Assembly: GCF_032017025.1 (NCBI RefSeq)
Contig: NZ_DALZQO010000002.1
Coordinates: 1 to 64,000 of the forward strand
DNA: 64,000 bases
Direction: 5' to 3'
From: Hydrogenoanaerobacterium sp032017025
Lineage (GTDB): Bacteria; Bacillota; Clostridia; Oscillospirales; Ruminococcaceae
Part shown: positions 63,784 through 64,000 of the stretch, in pieces
Layout: the number at the start of each line of letters is the position of its first letter
Numbering within the stretch: the first letter of the stretch is position 1
Program-made: the position numbers and the translations under genes
Notes under the pieces: model-generated
What the model saw: the letters and a program-made list of their open reading frames with translations, nothing else
What the model was told of the DNA's origin: nothing
Database searches by the model: none

Positions 63784-64000
63784 ACGAGAGTAACTATTCC
63801 CTGGAGGTTGTTGATATTCACAAGGCGTTTTTTAACAATCCGGTTCTAAAAGGAGTATCCTTTGGAATTGAAAAGGGCGAGGTGCTGGGGCTGCTTGGCT
63901 CAAACGGTGCAGGAAAATCTACTGTAATGAAAATTGTCAACGGTGTCTATCGGCTGGATAGCGGGAAGATTCGCATTAATGGTAACGATGTCTTTTTAAA
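63777..64000 (+). CDS. CUT2 ABC ATPase (RbsA-like), 5' part only
   Basis: The ATG at 63777 overlaps the YhfX-like stop. The first 75 residues contain LLGSNGAGKSTVMKIVNGVY, the Walker A motif of the first ATPase half, and continue to the right edge. RbsA-type proteins have two fused ATPase domains (about 500 residues), so most of the gene is outside the window. Confidence 0.9.
   Translation, partial: MVNESNYSLEVVDIHKAFFNNPVLKGVSFGIEKGEVLGLLGSNGAGKSTVMKIVNGVYRLDSGKIRINGNDVFL

Overview
The window looks like a scaffold from a low-to-mid GC anaerobic Firmicute (class Clostridia, probably an Oscillospiraceae/Ruminococcaceae-type gut or biomass-degrading bacterium). This is inferred from strong AGGAGG-type ribosome binding sites, YesM/YesN-type two-component systems, CUT1 and CUT2 sugar ABC transporters, GH97/GH31/GH16 glycosidases and very large cell-surface proteins. 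A run of ten N at 55996-56005 marks an assembly gap. No rRNA, tRNA or CRISPR was seen.

Layout. (1) 1-951: relics and a 75-bp palindrome. (2) 952-12836: a catabolic cluster with an amidohydrolase divergent from a LacI regulator, then SDR, SelA/DgaE-like PLP enzyme, AGE epimerase, CUT1 transporter (binding protein and two permeases), two RidA proteins, a lactonase-like propeller and a long RraA-family protein. Three cre/LacI-type operators control it. (3) 12837-13595: relics of a surface-protein module, of a small membrane-protein leader and of a polysaccharide deacetylase. (4) 14177-19636: response regulator, sensor kinase and two sugar-binding proteins with no transporter. (5) 19801-26041: a membrane-anchored cohesin-like protein and a giant GH97 surface enzyme. 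(6) 26042-30339: relics (IS ends, a corrinoid-methyltransferase-like fragment, a surface-module fragment, a GH16 gene that lost its active site, an IS110 fragment). (7) 30340-38607, minus strand: a second glycan locus with sensor kinase, response regulator, GH31 and a CUT1 transporter. (8) 38608-42026: more relics (surface anchor, deacetylase tail, DUF2871-like, MATE, IS3). (9) 42150-57447: secreted 5'-nucleotidase-family enzyme, a FIVAR/Ig surface protein, an IS3 relic, a thioredoxin-fold lipoprotein and a roughly 2440-residue PHP-domain surface protein. (10) 57448-57912: a hairpin-guarded small membrane-protein ORF. (11) 58143-64000: ROK regulator, BadF-type kinase, CUT2 sugar-binding protein and permease, a YhfX-like PLP enzyme and the start of the ATPase gene, running off the right edge.

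The clearest common thread is a C-terminal module of about 170 residues. It is shared by three very different large secreted proteins (GH97, FIVAR/Ig and PHP) and also survives as at least two broken module copies, plus one orphan membrane-anchor tail. The relics sit beside repeated 3'-flank pieces (truncated deacetylase tails, hairpins, a small membrane ORF). This points to repeated recombination among surface-protein genes. The second candidate for something undescribed is the catabolic cluster of region 2. Its enzyme set (lactonase, deacylase, ammonia-lyase-like PLP enzyme, two imine deaminases, RraA-type lyase) suggests a route for an acylated amino-sugar acid or lactone.
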